Assembly: GCA_026003015.1 (NCBI GenBank) | Contig: BPGL01000001.1 | Coordinates: 966,913-1,006,716, forward strand | Direction: 5' to 3' | DNA: 39,804 bases | Source: Actinomycetota bacterium | Lineage (GTDB): Bacteria; Actinomycetota; UBA4738; HRBIN12 | Part shown: positions 7,632-15,942 of the stretch, piece by piece | Position numbering within the stretch: position 1 is the first letter of the stretch | How the letters are laid out: every line of letters starts with the position of its first letter | Translations under genes and position numbers: made by a program | The notes under the pieces: generated by a model | Database searches by the model: none | Seen by the model: the letters and a program-made list of their open reading frames with translations, nothing else | What the model was told of the DNA's origin: nothing

Positions 7632-9362
7632 ATGGCGAGGAAACCGAAGCTCCTGATCGCGAACCGCGGCGAGATCGCGGTCCGGATCGCCCGCACGTGT
7701 CGTGAGATGGGGATCCCCTCCGTGGCCGTCTACTCCGACGCCGACCGAGACGCGCTCCACGTGGAGATGGCCGACGAGGCCCATCGGATCGGCCCGGCGC
7801 TGGCCAGCCGCTCCTACCTGGCCATCGATCGGATCGTCGAGGCCGCCCGGCGTTCGAAGGCGACGCTCGTGCACCCCGGTTACGGGTTCCTCGCCGAGCG
7901 CTCGGCCTTCGCCCAGGCCGTGGCCGACGCGGGACTCACCTTCGTCGGGCCCTCGCCGGAGGCCATCGAGCGCATGGGCGACAAGGCGATGGCCCGCCGG
8001 ATCGCCGACGAGGCGGGGATGCCGATCGTTCCGGGGACGCGCGAGCCGGTCGACGTCTCCCGCGCGAAGCAGCAGGCGCGGCGGATCGGGTTCCCCCTGC
8101 TCGTGAAGGCCGCCTTCGGCGGCGGGGGCAAGGGGATGCACGTCGTGCGCGACGCCGCCCACCTCGAGGAATCGCTACGGCGCGCGGCCCGCGAGGCGAA
8201 CGCGTACTTCGGTCGCCCCGAGGTCTTCTTGGAGCGCTACGTCGACCGCGCGCACCACGTCGAGGCGCAGATCATCGCCGACCGCCACGGCAACGTCGTG
8301 TTCTTCGGCGAACGGGACTGCTCCGTGCAGCGCCGCCACCAGAAGCTGATCGAGGAGACGCCCTCGCCGCTGTTCGACGAGGAGCTCCGCGGGAGGTTCG
8401 CCGAGGCCGCGACCGCGCTCGCCCGCGCCGCCGGATACCTGAACGCCGGCACGATCGAGTGCATCCTCGACGAGGACGGCGCCTTCTACTTCCTCGAGAT
8501 GAACACGAGGCTGCAGGTCGAGCACACCGTCACGGAGATGGTCACGGGCTTCGACCTGGTTCGCCTGCAGATCGAGGTCGCGCTCGGCGGGTCGCTCGAG
8601 GGCCTCGACCCTCAGCCCCGGGGCCATGCGATCCAGTGCCGGATCAACGCCGAGGACCCCGGGCGTAACTTCCTCCCCGGCCCAGGACGGATCACGCGCT
8701 ACCGGGAGCCGGGCGGCCCGTTCGTCCGGGTCGACAGCGGCGTCGAGGAGGGACGCGAGGTGCCCGGCGACTACGACTCGATGGTCGCCAAGCTCGTCGC
8801 CAGCGGCGCCGATCGGGAGCAGGCGCGACGGCGGATGCTCCGAGCCTTGGACGAGTACGTCATCGAGGGGATCCCCACGACGATCCCCGTCCACCGGTGG
8901 ATCCTAGAGACCGACGCGTTCCGGACGAGCGCCCACACGACGACCTGGCTCGAGCGGGCCCTCGCCGACGCCGCGCTCCCGGCTTACGGACAGCCCCCGA
9001 GCGCCGCGACCGTCGCGGCGCGGGCCCTGCCGCGCGACGTCCTCGTCGAGGTGGACGGCCGGCGCGTGCCGGTTCGGATCTTCGACGAGCGCCGACCGGT
9101 GGCGCCGAAGCCGCCGAGCTCCCACGCGGCCGCCGAGGGCGGCCACGTGCACGGCGAGATCCGAGCCCCGATGCAGGGCACGATCCTCAAGGTCCTCGTG
9201 GAGAAGGGGCAGCCGATCCGGGCCGGCGACGTGATCTGCATCCTCGAGGCGATGAAGATGGAGAACCACATCGCCTCGAACCGCGACGGCGAGGTCACCG
9301 ACCTGCCGATCCGCGCCGGCCAGGTGGTGGAGACCGACCAGCTCCTCGCGGTGATCGACTAG
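7632..9362 (+). CDS. Acetyl-/propionyl-CoA carboxylase alpha subunit (biotin carboxylase plus biotin carrier domain)
   Basis: A 576-residue protein. It has the biotin carboxylase N-domain (KLLIANRGEIAVRIARTCRE), an ATP-grasp with glycine loop FGGGGKGM, EMNTRLQVEH in the active site, and a C-terminal biotinyl domain with EAMKMEN whose Lys542 is the biotin site. It carboxylates biotin with ATP and bicarbonate; a separate carboxyltransferase, not in this window, transfers the carboxyl to acetyl- or propionyl-CoA. The fused alpha-subunit form is typical of actinobacterial acyl-CoA carboxylases. Propionyl-CoA would suit the nearby methylmalonyl-CoA mutase, but substrate choice lies in the missing subunit. 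The ATG at 7632 is chosen as the family start; the Shine-Dalgarno is weak. The stop codon overlaps that of npdG on the other strand. Confidence 0.93.
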   Translation: MARKPKLLIANRGEIAVRIARTCREMGIPSVAVYSDADRDALHVEMADEAHRIGPALASRSYLAIDRIVEAARRSKATLVHPGYGFLAERSAFAQAVADAGLTFVGPSPEAIERMGDKAMARRIADEAGMPIVPGTREPVDVSRAKQQARRIGFPLLVKAAFGGGGKGMHVVRDAAHLEESLRRAAREANAYFGRPEVFLERYVDRAHHVEAQIIADRHGNVVFFGERDCSVQRRHQKLIEETPSPLFDEELRGRFAEAATALARAAGYLNAGTIECILDEDGAFYFLEMNTRLQVEHTVTEMVTGFDLVRLQIEVALGGSLEGLDPQPRGHAIQCRINAEDPGRNFLPGPGRITRYREPGGPFVRVDSGVEEGREVPGDYDSMVAKLVASGADREQARRRMLRALDEYVIEGIPTTIPVHRWILETDAFRTSAHTTTWLERALADAALPAYGQPPSAATVAARALPRDVLVEVDGRRVPVRIFDERRPVAPKPPSSHAAAEGGHVHGEIRAPMQGTILKVLVEKGQPIRAGDVICILEAMKMENHIASNRDGEVTDLPIRAGQVVETDQLLAVID

Positions 9363-10042
9363 CCCGGGTGGCCCCAGCCGCCGCCCACGATCCGGAACCC
9401 CGCCCCGCGCGTTCGGTAGCGGCGGTTGATCGAGATCAGCAGGGCCGTCAGCTGCTCGGTGATCCTCGCCATCTCGAGCCCACCGCAGTCGACCCAACGC
9501 ATCCCCGGGATCGCCTCGACGAGCCGGCCCACCACGGCCTTGGCCGCGGGGTCGTCCCCGCACACGAGCACGTCCTCGTCGAGCGGACGGTCGAGATCGC
9601 GCAGCGCCGTCGCCGAGACCGTGTGGAACGCCGCGACGAGCCGGACGCTCGGCGGAACGAGCGACCGGGCGAGCTCCGCGGCCGATCCCTGCCAAGGCCG
9701 AAGGGCGTGCCAGGCCGCTCCTCCGACGGCGCTTTGCAGCGGGCTCGTGGCGTCGACCACGACGGCGTCGGGGGCCAGGTGGTCGCGAAGCTGCTCGTAG
9801 GTCGACGCCTGCCCGACGAACGGAACCGTGACGACGACGACCGGCTTGCCGGCGACGGCGTCGGGGTTGAGGGCGCCCGCGATAGCGGCGTCGGCCCCGA
9901 GACGCTGCCTGGCCTCCGCGACCGCCGCGGCGGCCCGCTCCGCGTCGCGCGAGCCGATCGTGACGGCGTGGCCGGCGGCGGCCAGCCGCAGCGCGAGCCC
10001 GAAGCCCTCCTTGCCGGTTCCGCCGACGATCGCGAGATCCAT
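9359..10042 (-). CDS. npdG: F420H2:NADP+ oxidoreductase (NADPH-dependent F420 reductase)
   Basis: A 227-residue enzyme that moves hydride between coenzyme F420 and NADP. The Rossmann opening AIVGGTGKEGFGLALRLAAAGH, followed by IGSRDAERA, binds NADP (the Ser-Arg accept the 2'-phosphate). VVDATSPL and LVAAFHTVSA match the F420-binding half of the Fno/NpdG family. Length and ends agree with the family. It indicates that this organism makes and uses coenzyme F420, as many Actinomycetota and Chloroflexota do. It ends tail-to-tail with the carboxylase gene, overlapping by four bases. A TAGGCT hexamer sits 9 nt before its ATG. Confidence 0.92.
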   Translation of the reverse strand: MDLAIVGGTGKEGFGLALRLAAAGHAVTIGSRDAERAAAAVAEARQRLGADAAIAGALNPDAVAGKPVVVVTVPFVGQASTYEQLRDHLAPDAVVVDATSPLQSAVGGAAWHALRPWQGSAAELARSLVPPSVRLVAAFHTVSATALRDLDRPLDEDVLVCGDDPAAKAVVGRLVEAIPGMRWVDCGGLEMARITEQLTALLISINRRYRTRGAGFRIVGGGWGHPG

Positions 10043-10051
10043 GGCCCGCTC

Positions 10052-10057
10052 AGCCTA
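10052..10057 (-). promoter_or_regulatory. -10 element (TAGGCT) for npdG
   Basis: TAGGCT, the hexamer also found ahead of mcmA1, icd and the amidase-like gene, lies 9 nt upstream of the npdG ATG. Predicted short or absent leader. Confidence 0.45.
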
Positions 10058-10077
10058 GCGGGGTGGGAGCGCACGGG

Positions 10078-11664
10078 TCAGAAGCTCGGCCGGTACTCGC
10101 CGAACACCCCGCGGAGCACGTCGCTCACCTCGCCGAGCGTGGCCCGCGCGCGCAGGGCCTCCCGCATCGGCGGCAGGAGGTTGTCGGTGCCCCGCGCGGC
10201 GGCCTCGACGCGCTTCAACGCGGCGGCCACCGCCTCGGCGTCCCGCTCGGCACGCAAGCGCCGGACGCGCTCGATCTGCGCGGCCACGTCGGCCTCGCTC
10301 ACCCGTAGCAGCTCGATCGGCCGCTCCTCGCGCTCCTGGAACCGGTTCACCCCGACGACGACGCGCTCGCCCGTCTCGATCGCGCGCTGGATCCGGTAGG
10401 CGGCCTCGTGGATCTCCCGCTGGTAGTACCCTCGCTCGATCGCCGCGACGGCTCCGCCGAGGGCGTCGATCGTCTCGATCGTCTCGGCCGCGCGGCGCTC
10501 GAGCTCGTCGGTGAGCGCCTCGACGTAGTACGCGCCGCCGAGGGGGTCGACGACGTCGGCCACCCCGGTCTCGTAGCCGATCACCTGCTGGGTCCGCAGG
10601 GCGATCGTGGCCGCGTGTTCGGTCGGCAGCGCGAGCGCCTCGTCGAACGCGTTCGTGTGCAGGGACTGGGTGCCCCCGAGCACCGCGGCGAGCGCCTCGA
10701 GCGCCGTACGGACGATGTTGTTCTCGGGCTGCTGGGCCGTGAGCGTCGCACCCCCCGTCTGCGTGTGGAACCGCAGGGTCATCGAGCGCGGGTCGGTCGC
10801 CTTGAACCGATCGCGCATGATCCGCGCCCACAGGCGCCGGGCCGCGCGGAACTTCGCGACCTCCTCGAAGAAGTTCTGGTGGCAGGCGAAGAAGAACGAC
10901 AGGCGCGGGGCGAACGCGTCCACCTCGAGGCCGGCGTCGATCGCGGCCTGGACGTAGGCGATCCCGTTCGCGAGGGTGAACGCGATCTCCTGCACGGCGG
11001 TGGCGCCGGCCTCCCGCATGTGGTAGCCGCTGACCGAGATCGTGTTCCACTTCGGGATCCGCTCCCCGCAGTAGGCGAACAGGTCGGTGATCAGGCGCAT
11101 CGAGGGCTTCGGCGGGTAGATGTAGGTGCCGCGCGCCGCGTACTCCTTCAGCAGGTCGTTCTGCACGGTGCCACGCAGGGCGGCGGCCGGGACCCCCTGC
11201 TCCTCGGCGACGAGCTCGTACAGCAGCAGCAGGATCGGCGCGGTCGCGTTGATCGTCATCGAGGTCGAGACCCGGTCGAGCGGGATCTGCTGGAACAACC
11301 GGCGCATGTCGTCGATCGAGTCGATCGCGACGCCGGTCTTGCCGACCTCGCCCTCGGCCCGCGGGTGGTCGGAGTCCAGGCCCATCTGCGTGGGGAGGTC
11401 GAAGGCGACCGACAGCCCGGTCTGCCCTTGGTCGAGGAGGTAGCGGAACCGCGCGTTCGTCTGCTCCGCGGTCCCCATCCCCGCGTACTGGCGCATCGTC
11501 CAGAGGCGGCCGCGGTACATCGTCCGGTACGGGCCCCGCGTGAACGGGAACGCCCCGGGATCGCCCAGATCGCGGTCGTGATCCCACCCCGCGAGATCCT
11601 CCGGCGCATAGACGAGGTGCAGCTCGATCCCCGAGTCGGTGACGCGGCCGGCGTCGTCGTCCAT
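10078..11664 (-). CDS. mcmA1: Methylmalonyl-CoA mutase, catalytic (large) subunit without B12-binding domain
   Basis: A 528-residue (beta/alpha)8 mutase subunit that isomerises methylmalonyl-CoA to succinyl-CoA with adenosylcobalamin. Signature stretches are [32 protein letters not shown] and [12 protein letters not shown]. Tyr60 (RQYAG), Arg190 (KPSMRL) and His215 (SGYHM) match the residues that define methylmalonyl-CoA specificity; isobutyryl-CoA mutases have Phe and Gln at the first two. The protein ends after the barrel and lacks the cobalamin domain, which is encoded separately at 28936-29352. This is the archaeal/actinobacterial split form. A TAGGCT hexamer precedes the ATG by 6 nt. The divergent neighbour is an O-methyltransferase gene. 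Confidence 0.93.
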   Translation of the reverse strand: MDDDAGRVTDSGIELHLVYAPEDLAGWDHDRDLGDPGAFPFTRGPYRTMYRGRLWTMRQYAGMGTAEQTNARFRYLLDQGQTGLSVAFDLPTQMGLDSDHPRAEGEVGKTGVAIDSIDDMRRLFQQIPLDRVSTSMTINATAPILLLLYELVAEEQGVPAAALRGTVQNDLLKEYAARGTYIYPPKPSMRLITDLFAYCGERIPKWNTISVSGYHMREAGATAVQEIAFTLANGIAYVQAAIDAGLEVDAFAPRLSFFFACHQNFFEEVAKFRAARRLWARIMRDRFKATDPRSMTLRFHTQTGGATLTAQQPENNIVRTALEALAAVLGGTQSLHTNAFDEALALPTEHAATIALRTQQVIGYETGVADVVDPLGGAYYVEALTDELERRAAETIETIDALGGAVAAIERGYYQREIHEAAYRIQRAIETGERVVVGVNRFQEREERPIELLRVSEADVAAQIERVRRLRAERDAEAVAAALKRVEAAARGTDNLLPPMREALRARATLGEVSDVLRGVFGEYRPSF

Positions 11665-11670
11665 AGCCGG

Positions 11671-11676
11671 AGCCTA
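11671..11676 (-). promoter_or_regulatory. -10 element (TAGGCT) for mcmA1
   Basis: TAGGCT ends 6 nt before the mcmA1 ATG in the 53-bp region shared with the divergent methyltransferase gene. No Shine-Dalgarno; leaderless start predicted. Confidence 0.5.
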
Positions 11677-11705
11677 CCGCGCCCTCATGCGCCTCCCCCC
11701 GGCGG

Positions 11706-11711
11706 TAGGGT
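11706..11711 (+). promoter_or_regulatory. -10 element (TAGGGT) for the O-methyltransferase gene
   Basis: TAGGGT ends 6 nt before the GTG at 11718. It faces away from the mcmA1 hexamer 30 bp to the left, giving a compact divergent promoter. Confidence 0.45.
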
Positions 11712-11717
11712 TCGGCC

Positions 11718-12368
11718 GTGGACATCGTCGATCCCCGCGTCGAGGACTACCTGGCGTCGCGCCACGCCGTCCTGGACACCCCGGTCCTGCTCGAGATGGA
11801 GGCCGAAGCGGCCGCGCGGGGGTTCCCCATCGTCGGCCGCACCGTGGGGGTCGCCCTCGAGGTGCTCGCCCGGGCGGCTGGGGCCCGCCGGGTCGTCGAG
11901 CTCGGATCGGGCTACGGCTACTCGGCCTACTGGTTCGCGCGGGCCGTGGGGCCCGACGGCGAGGTCCACTGCACCGACACCGACCCGGACAACGCGGCCC
12001 GAGCGCTCGACTACCTCCGGCGCGCCGGGCTCGCCCGGCAGATCCGGTTCCACGTCGGCGACGCCCTCGAGGTCCTGCAACGGCTCGATCCTCCGTTCGA
12101 CCTCGTCTACAACGACATCGACAAGGCCGGCTACCCCGCGGCCTGGCGAGCGGCCCGGGAGGCCGTGCGGGTCGGCGGCCTCTACGTGTGCGACAACGTG
12201 CTGTGGTCGGGACGGGTCGTCGGCGGGGACGCCGACGAGGTTGCCGTGCCGGACGAGGCCACGGCGGCGATCGTCGAGCACAACCGCATGGTCGCCGAGG
12301 ACGAGCGCTACCTCAGCACGATCGTGCCCATCCGCGACGGGGTGATGGTCGCGGTCCGGCTCGGCTGA
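11718..12368 (+). CDS. Class I SAM-dependent O-methyltransferase (caffeoyl-CoA OMT-like family)
   Basis: A 216-residue protein of the metal-dependent O-methyltransferase family (family 3). Visible motifs are the SAM-binding VVELGSGYGYSAYW, the acidic CTDTDP after beta-2, and the catalytic/metal strand VYNDIDKAGYP. In the family this last motif normally reads FIDADK, so the metal Asp and Lys are kept. The later VGGLYVCDNVLWSGRV matches the second metal motif. Bacterial members methylate small catechol-like molecules or other hydroxyls; the substrate is not evident. The GTG start is placed 6 nt after TAGGGT. It is apparently a single-gene unit between mcmA1 and the sdh operon. Confidence 0.88.
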   Translation: MDIVDPRVEDYLASRHAVLDTPVLLEMEAEAAARGFPIVGRTVGVALEVLARAAGARRVVELGSGYGYSAYWFARAVGPDGEVHCTDTDPDNAARALDYLRRAGLARQIRFHVGDALEVLQRLDPPFDLVYNDIDKAGYPAAWRAAREAVRVGGLYVCDNVLWSGRVVGGDADEVAVPDEATAAIVEHNRMVAEDERYLSTIVPIRDGVMVAVRLG

Positions 12369-12375
12369 GCCGCGG

Positions 12376-12387
12376 GGCCGAACGGCC
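12376..12387 (+). terminator. Possible short terminator hairpin after the methyltransferase gene
   Basis: GGCCGAACGGCC begins 8 bases after the stop codon and can form a 4-bp GC stem with a GAAC loop. There is no U-tract and the stem is short, so termination activity is only a suggestion. Confidence 0.2.
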
Positions 12388-12420
12388 TCGGACGGGGCGC
12401 GGCCGAGCTCTGGACGGTCC

Positions 12421-12432
12421 GGAGTACACTCC
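12421..12432. repeat. Inverted repeat GGAGT-AC-ACTCC upstream of sdhC
   Basis: A perfect 5-bp inverted repeat with a 2-bp spacer, 86 bp before the sdhC start. It contains TACACT, which resembles the -10 of two other genes here. It could be an operator or part of an upstream promoter. Confidence 0.3.
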
Positions 12433-12481
12433 GCGCCGGCCGTCGACCGGTCGGAGACGTGGGGTGCGCCGGCGGGGGCGA

Positions 12482-12487
12482 TAGGCT
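12482..12487 (+). promoter_or_regulatory. -10 element (TAGGCT) of the sdhCDAB operon
   Basis: TAGGCT lies 30 nt before the sdhC GTG. Transcription starting 6-8 nt downstream would give a leader of about 24 nt that holds the GAGGAG ribosome-binding site at 12507-12512. Unlike several neighbours, sdh therefore appears to be leadered. Confidence 0.4.
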
Positions 12488-12517
12488 TGGGGTGAGCCGA
12501 TCGCGCGAGGAGCGACC

Positions 12518-12922
12518 GTGGCGACCAGAGCGCGCAAGACGAGGAGCGACTACGGCCGGCCCTACCTGGGCCACGAGGGACAGTGGTCCTGGATCCTGCA
12601 CCGCGTCACCGGGACCGCCGTGATCCTGTTCCTGTTCGTCCACATCGTCGACACGGCCCTCGTCGGGTGGGGTCCAGAGGCCTACGACAAGGTCGTGCGC
12701 GCCTACCACAACCCGATCGTCCACCTGCTCGAGCTCGGACTCGTGCTGGCCCTCCTGTACCACGCGCTGAACGGCCTGAAGATCACGCTGATCGACTTCT
12801 TCCCCCGCTTGGCGCGCCACATCAGGCCTATCGGGCGGGCGACGGCCGCGTTGTTCGTCCTGGCGGCGATCCCGACGGCCGCGATCATGCTCAAGCAGAC
12901 CTACGACCTGTGGAGGGCGTGA
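12518..12922 (+). CDS. sdhC: Succinate dehydrogenase cytochrome b subunit
   Basis: A 134-residue membrane anchor with three hydrophobic helices (about 32-50, 67-86, 108-126). The WSWILHRVTGT motif (His28) and YHALNGLKI (His82) are hallmarks of the SdhC family; His42 and His82 are candidate haem b ligands. With SdhD it binds quinone and passes electrons from SdhB. The GTG start has GAGGAG six bases upstream. The stop overlaps the sdhD ATG by one base (TGATG). It is the first gene of sdhCDAB, in the standard actinobacterial order. Confidence 0.92.
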   Translation: MATRARKTRSDYGRPYLGHEGQWSWILHRVTGTAVILFLFVHIVDTALVGWGPEAYDKVVRAYHNPIVHLLELGLVLALLYHALNGLKITLIDFFPRLARHIRPIGRATAALFVLAAIPTAAIMLKQTYDLWRA

Positions 12923-13380
12923 TGGCGCGCACGACGACCGGACCGACCGCTGCGCCCCTGGCCGGCGAAGGGCGCGCCCAGCGGGATCTGCGGGTCGGTC
13001 GCGAGCGACCGCTGGGCGGCGCCGAGCTGTGGTGGTGGCTGTTCATGCGGATCAGCGGCCTGCTGCTCGTGTTCCTGGCGCTCGGCCACGTCGCCGTCAT
13101 GCACCTGATGGACGGTGGTGCGGAGCGGATCGACTTCGGCTTCGTCGCGACGCGCTGGAGCTCGGTGTTCTGGCGCACGTGGGACTGGCTGATGCTGATG
13201 CTCGCGCTGATCCACGGCGTGAACGGCCTGCGCAACATCACCCTCGACTACGTCGCTCGGCCGGGTCTGCGCTTCGCACTGACCATGGCGACCTACGTGC
13301 TGGCGCTCGTCCTGATGGTGCTCGGCACCGTCGTCGTCGTCACGTTCGACCCCTCGGCCTGGCCGGGCGCGGTGGGCTAG
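12922..13380 (+). CDS. sdhD: Succinate dehydrogenase hydrophobic membrane anchor subunit
   Basis: A 152-residue protein with about 40 polar N-terminal residues and then three membrane helices. These contain WLFMRISGLLLVFLALGH, the LMLMLALIHGVNGLRN segment and a last hydrophobic stretch from about 120. The IHGVNGLRNITLDY motif is typical of SdhD and its His may contact haem or quinone. The start ATG overlaps the sdhC stop, and upstream in-frame extensions would run through sdhC. Six bases separate it from sdhA. Confidence 0.9.
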   Translation: MARTTTGPTAAPLAGEGRAQRDLRVGRERPLGGAELWWWLFMRISGLLLVFLALGHVAVMHLMDGGAERIDFGFVATRWSSVFWRTWDWLMLMLALIHGVNGLRNITLDYVARPGLRFALTMATYVLALVLMVLGTVVVVTFDPSAWPGAVG

Positions 13381-13386
13381 CGAGCG

Positions 13387-15126
13387 ATGGTCACGACCCA
13401 CACCTACGACGCGCTGGTCGTCGGCGGCGGAGGTGCCGGGATGCGCGCCGCGATCGAGCTGTCCGATCGCGTCCGAACCGCGGTGATCTCGAAGCTGTAT
13501 CCGACCCGCTCGCACACCGGCGCCGCGCAAGGCGGGGTCTGCGCCGCCCTGGGCAACACCGAGGAGGACCACCCCGAGTGGCACGCCTTCGACACCGTCA
13601 AGGGCGGCGACTACCTCGTCGACCAACCGGCCGCGATCCTGATGTGCGAGGAGGCGGTCGAGGCCATCTACCAGCTCGAACGGTGGGGGCTCCCCTTCAA
13701 CCGCACCCCTGACGGCCGGATCGACCAGCGCCGGTTCGGCGGTCACACGGCCAACCACGGGGAACGTCCCGTCCGCCGCGCCTGCTACGCGGCCGACCGC
13801 ACCGGGCACATGATCCTGCAGACCCTCTACCAGCAGTGCGTGAAGCGCGACGTGCGGTTCTTCAACGAGTTCTACGTGCTCGACCTGCTTCGCGCCGACG
13901 ACGGCCGCACCGCCGGCGTCGTTGCCTACGAGCTCGCCACCGGCGAGCTCCACGTGTTCCGCGCCAAGGCCGTGGTGTTCGCGACGGGTGGGTACGGGCG
14001 GATCTTCCGCGTCACCTCGAACGCGCACGCGCTCACCGGCGACGGTCCGGCGGTGGTGTGGCGCCGTGGGATCCCGCTCGAGGACATGGAGATGTTCCAG
14101 TTCCACCCCACGGGCCTGGCACGCCTCGGCGTCCTGCTGTCGGAGGCCGCACGGGGGGAGGGCGGCATCGTCCTCAACCGCGACGGGGAGCGGTTCATGG
14201 AGCGCTACGCGCCGACGATCAAGGACCTCGCCCCCCGGGACCTCGTCTCCCGGGCCATCTACCAGGAGATCCGGGAGGGCCGAGGCGCGGGCCCGAACGG
14301 CGACTGGGTCTTCCTCGACATCTCCCACCTCGATCCGGCCGTGATCGAGGAGAAGCTGCCCGACATCACGGAGTTCGCTCGGATCTACCTGAAGGTGGAG
14401 CCGACGGTCGAGCCGGTGCCGATCCAACCGACCGCGCACTACGCGATGGGAGGGATCCCGACCGACGTCGACGGACGGGTCGTGGTCGGTGCCGACGAGC
14501 GGGTCGTCCCGGGGCTGTACGCGGCGGGCGAGTGTGCGTGCGTGAGCGTGCACGGCGCGAACCGGCTCGGCACGAACTCCCTGCTCGACCTCGTCGTGTT
14601 CGGCCGTCGGGCGGGGCTGAGCGCCGCCCAGGACGCCTTGGAGGGGTCGCTTGCGCCCCTGCCCGAGGACCCCGCCGGGCCGACCCTCGCGATGCTCGAT
14701 GCGATCTTGACCCGAACCTCCGGCGACAACGCGGCCGACATCCGCCGGGAGCTGCAGGACGCCATGTTCGACCTGGCCTTCGTCGTACGAAGCGAGACCA
14801 GCCTCACGAAGATGCGGGAGATCCTCGGCGGCCTGCGGGAGCGCTACGCGCGGGTGGCGATCGGCGACCGGGGGTCCATCTACAACACGGACCTGATGGA
14901 GGCGGTGGAGCTCGGCTTCCTGCTGGACTGCGCGGAGGCGCTCGTTGTGAGCGCGCTCGCGCGGACGGAGAGCCGGGGAGCTCACTACCGCGAGGACCAC
15001 CCCCTGCGCGACGACGCGAACTGGCTGAAGCACACCCTTGCGACCCGCCGCGAGGACGGCTCGGTCGAACTCGACTACAAGCCCGTGAAGATGGGCCCCT
15101 ACGTGCCGATGGAGCGCAAGTACTGA
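13387..15126 (+). CDS. sdhA: Succinate dehydrogenase flavoprotein subunit
   Basis: A 579-residue flavoprotein oxidising succinate to fumarate. It has the FAD-binding VVGGGGAGMRAAIE, the covalent-flavin histidine His43 in TRSHTGAAQGG, and the active-site regions FQFHPTG, SEAARGEGG, HYAMGGI and HGANRLGTNSLLD. Length and C-terminus (KMGPYVPMERKY) fit the family. A long antisense frame of 710 codons across this gene is a GC-content shadow. The stop TGA overlaps the sdhB ATG, so the two subunits are translationally coupled. Confidence 0.96.
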   Translation: MVTTHTYDALVVGGGGAGMRAAIELSDRVRTAVISKLYPTRSHTGAAQGGVCAALGNTEEDHPEWHAFDTVKGGDYLVDQPAAILMCEEAVEAIYQLERWGLPFNRTPDGRIDQRRFGGHTANHGERPVRRACYAADRTGHMILQTLYQQCVKRDVRFFNEFYVLDLLRADDGRTAGVVAYELATGELHVFRAKAVVFATGGYGRIFRVTSNAHALTGDGPAVVWRRGIPLEDMEMFQFHPTGLARLGVLLSEAARGEGGIVLNRDGERFMERYAPTIKDLAPRDLVSRAIYQEIREGRGAGPNGDWVFLDISHLDPAVIEEKLPDITEFARIYLKVEPTVEPVPIQPTAHYAMGGIPTDVDGRVVVGADERVVPGLYAAGECACVSVHGANRLGTNSLLDLVVFGRRAGLSAAQDALEGSLAPLPEDPAGPTLAMLDAILTRTSGDNAADIRRELQDAMFDLAFVVRSETSLTKMREILGGLRERYARVAIGDRGSIYNTDLMEAVELGFLLDCAEALVVSALARTESRGAHYREDHPLRDDANWLKHTLATRREDGSVELDYKPVKMGPYVPMERKY

Positions 15127-15890
15127 TGACGACCCCGGGCGAGATCCTGCAGACGTCGGACCGGCGCGAGGTCCGAGCGCGCCCGGATCGCATCACCCTC
15201 GAGGTCGTGATCCGTCGCTTCAACCCGGAGCGTGGCGAGGACTCGTGGTGGGACGAGTTCCGGGTGGAGTGCGATCCGCTCGAGCGCCTCGTCGAGGTGC
15301 TCCACCAGATCAAGTGGTACCAGGACGGGACGCTCGCCTTCCGACGGTCCTGCGCTCACGGGATCTGCGGTTCCGATGCGATGCTGATCAACGGGCGGAA
15401 CCAGCTCGCCTGCAAGGTCTTGGCGCAAGACGTCGCGCCCACGGTCCGGATCGAGCCGATCCGCGGGCTCCCGGTGCTCAAGGACCTGATCGTCGACCTC
15501 GAGCCCTTCCTGCAGGGGTACCGGTCGGTCCTCCCCTACCTGATCAACGAGTCGGGGGAGCCCGAGCGCGAGCGGCTGCAGTCCCCCGAGGAGCGCGCCC
15601 GGTACGACGACACGACGAAGTGCATCCTGTGCGCCGCCTGCACGACGTCGTGCCCCGTGTTCTGGGGCGACGAGGGCTACGTCGGCCCCGCCGCGATCGT
15701 GAACGCGCACCGGTTCATCTTCGACTCCCGCGACGAGGCCGCCGACGAGCGGATGCGGATCCTGTCGGACAAGACGGGTGTGTTCCGGTGCCGCACGACC
15801 TTCAACTGCACGGACGCGTGCCCGCGCGGGATCGAGGTGACGAAGGCGATCCAGGAGGTCAAGCGGGCGATCCTGTTCGAGCGCTTCTGA
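15126..15890 (+). CDS. sdhB: Succinate dehydrogenase iron-sulfur subunit
   Basis: A 254-residue three-cluster protein. The [2Fe-2S] site is C76, C81, D84, C96 (CAHGICGSD...C). The Asp in the third position is the normal variant also known from E. coli SdhB, so it is not a defect. C166, C169, C172 and C176 (CILCAACTTSCP), with C222, C228 and C232, supply the [4Fe-4S] and [3Fe-4S] clusters. It carries electrons from SdhA to the quinone site. The ATG sits in the sdhA stop codon. A 12-bp palindrome follows directly after its own stop. Confidence 0.95.
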   Translation: MTTPGEILQTSDRREVRARPDRITLEVVIRRFNPERGEDSWWDEFRVECDPLERLVEVLHQIKWYQDGTLAFRRSCAHGICGSDAMLINGRNQLACKVLAQDVAPTVRIEPIRGLPVLKDLIVDLEPFLQGYRSVLPYLINESGEPERERLQSPEERARYDDTTKCILCAACTTSCPVFWGDEGYVGPAAIVNAHRFIFDSRDEAADERMRILSDKTGVFRCRTTFNCTDACPRGIEVTKAIQEVKRAILFERF

Positions 15891-15891
15891 A

Positions 15892-15903
15892 GGTCCCGGG
15901 ACC
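15892..15903. repeat. 12-bp perfect palindrome GGTCCCGGGACC between sdhB and icd
   Basis: It begins one base after the sdhB stop and ends 27 bp before the icd -10. It could fold as a short hairpin (GGTC stem, CCGG loop) ending the sdh operon, or be a dimeric regulator site. No T-run follows. Confidence 0.3.
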
Positions 15904-15930
15904 GACCGTGCCCCGCCCTGTGCGCCCGCG

Positions 15931-15936
15931 TAGGCT
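15931..15936 (+). promoter_or_regulatory. -10 element (TAGGCT) for icd
   Basis: TAGGCT ends 6 nt before the icd ATG at 15943; no Shine-Dalgarno. It suggests that icd has its own leaderless promoter downstream of the sdh operon. Confidence 0.5.
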
Positions 15937-15942
15937 CCCGCC

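Noticed and set aside
12901..15033. Open minus-strand frame of 710 codons opposite sdhD/sdhA.
   Set aside because: It is antisense to unmistakable sdh genes; its composition (Arg, Val, Asp, His runs) is a GC-bias shadow and it has no recognisable domain.
15351..15415. SdhB with a defective [2Fe-2S] site because the third ligand is Asp84.
   Set aside because: Asp at this position is a known natural ligand variant, as in E. coli SdhB.
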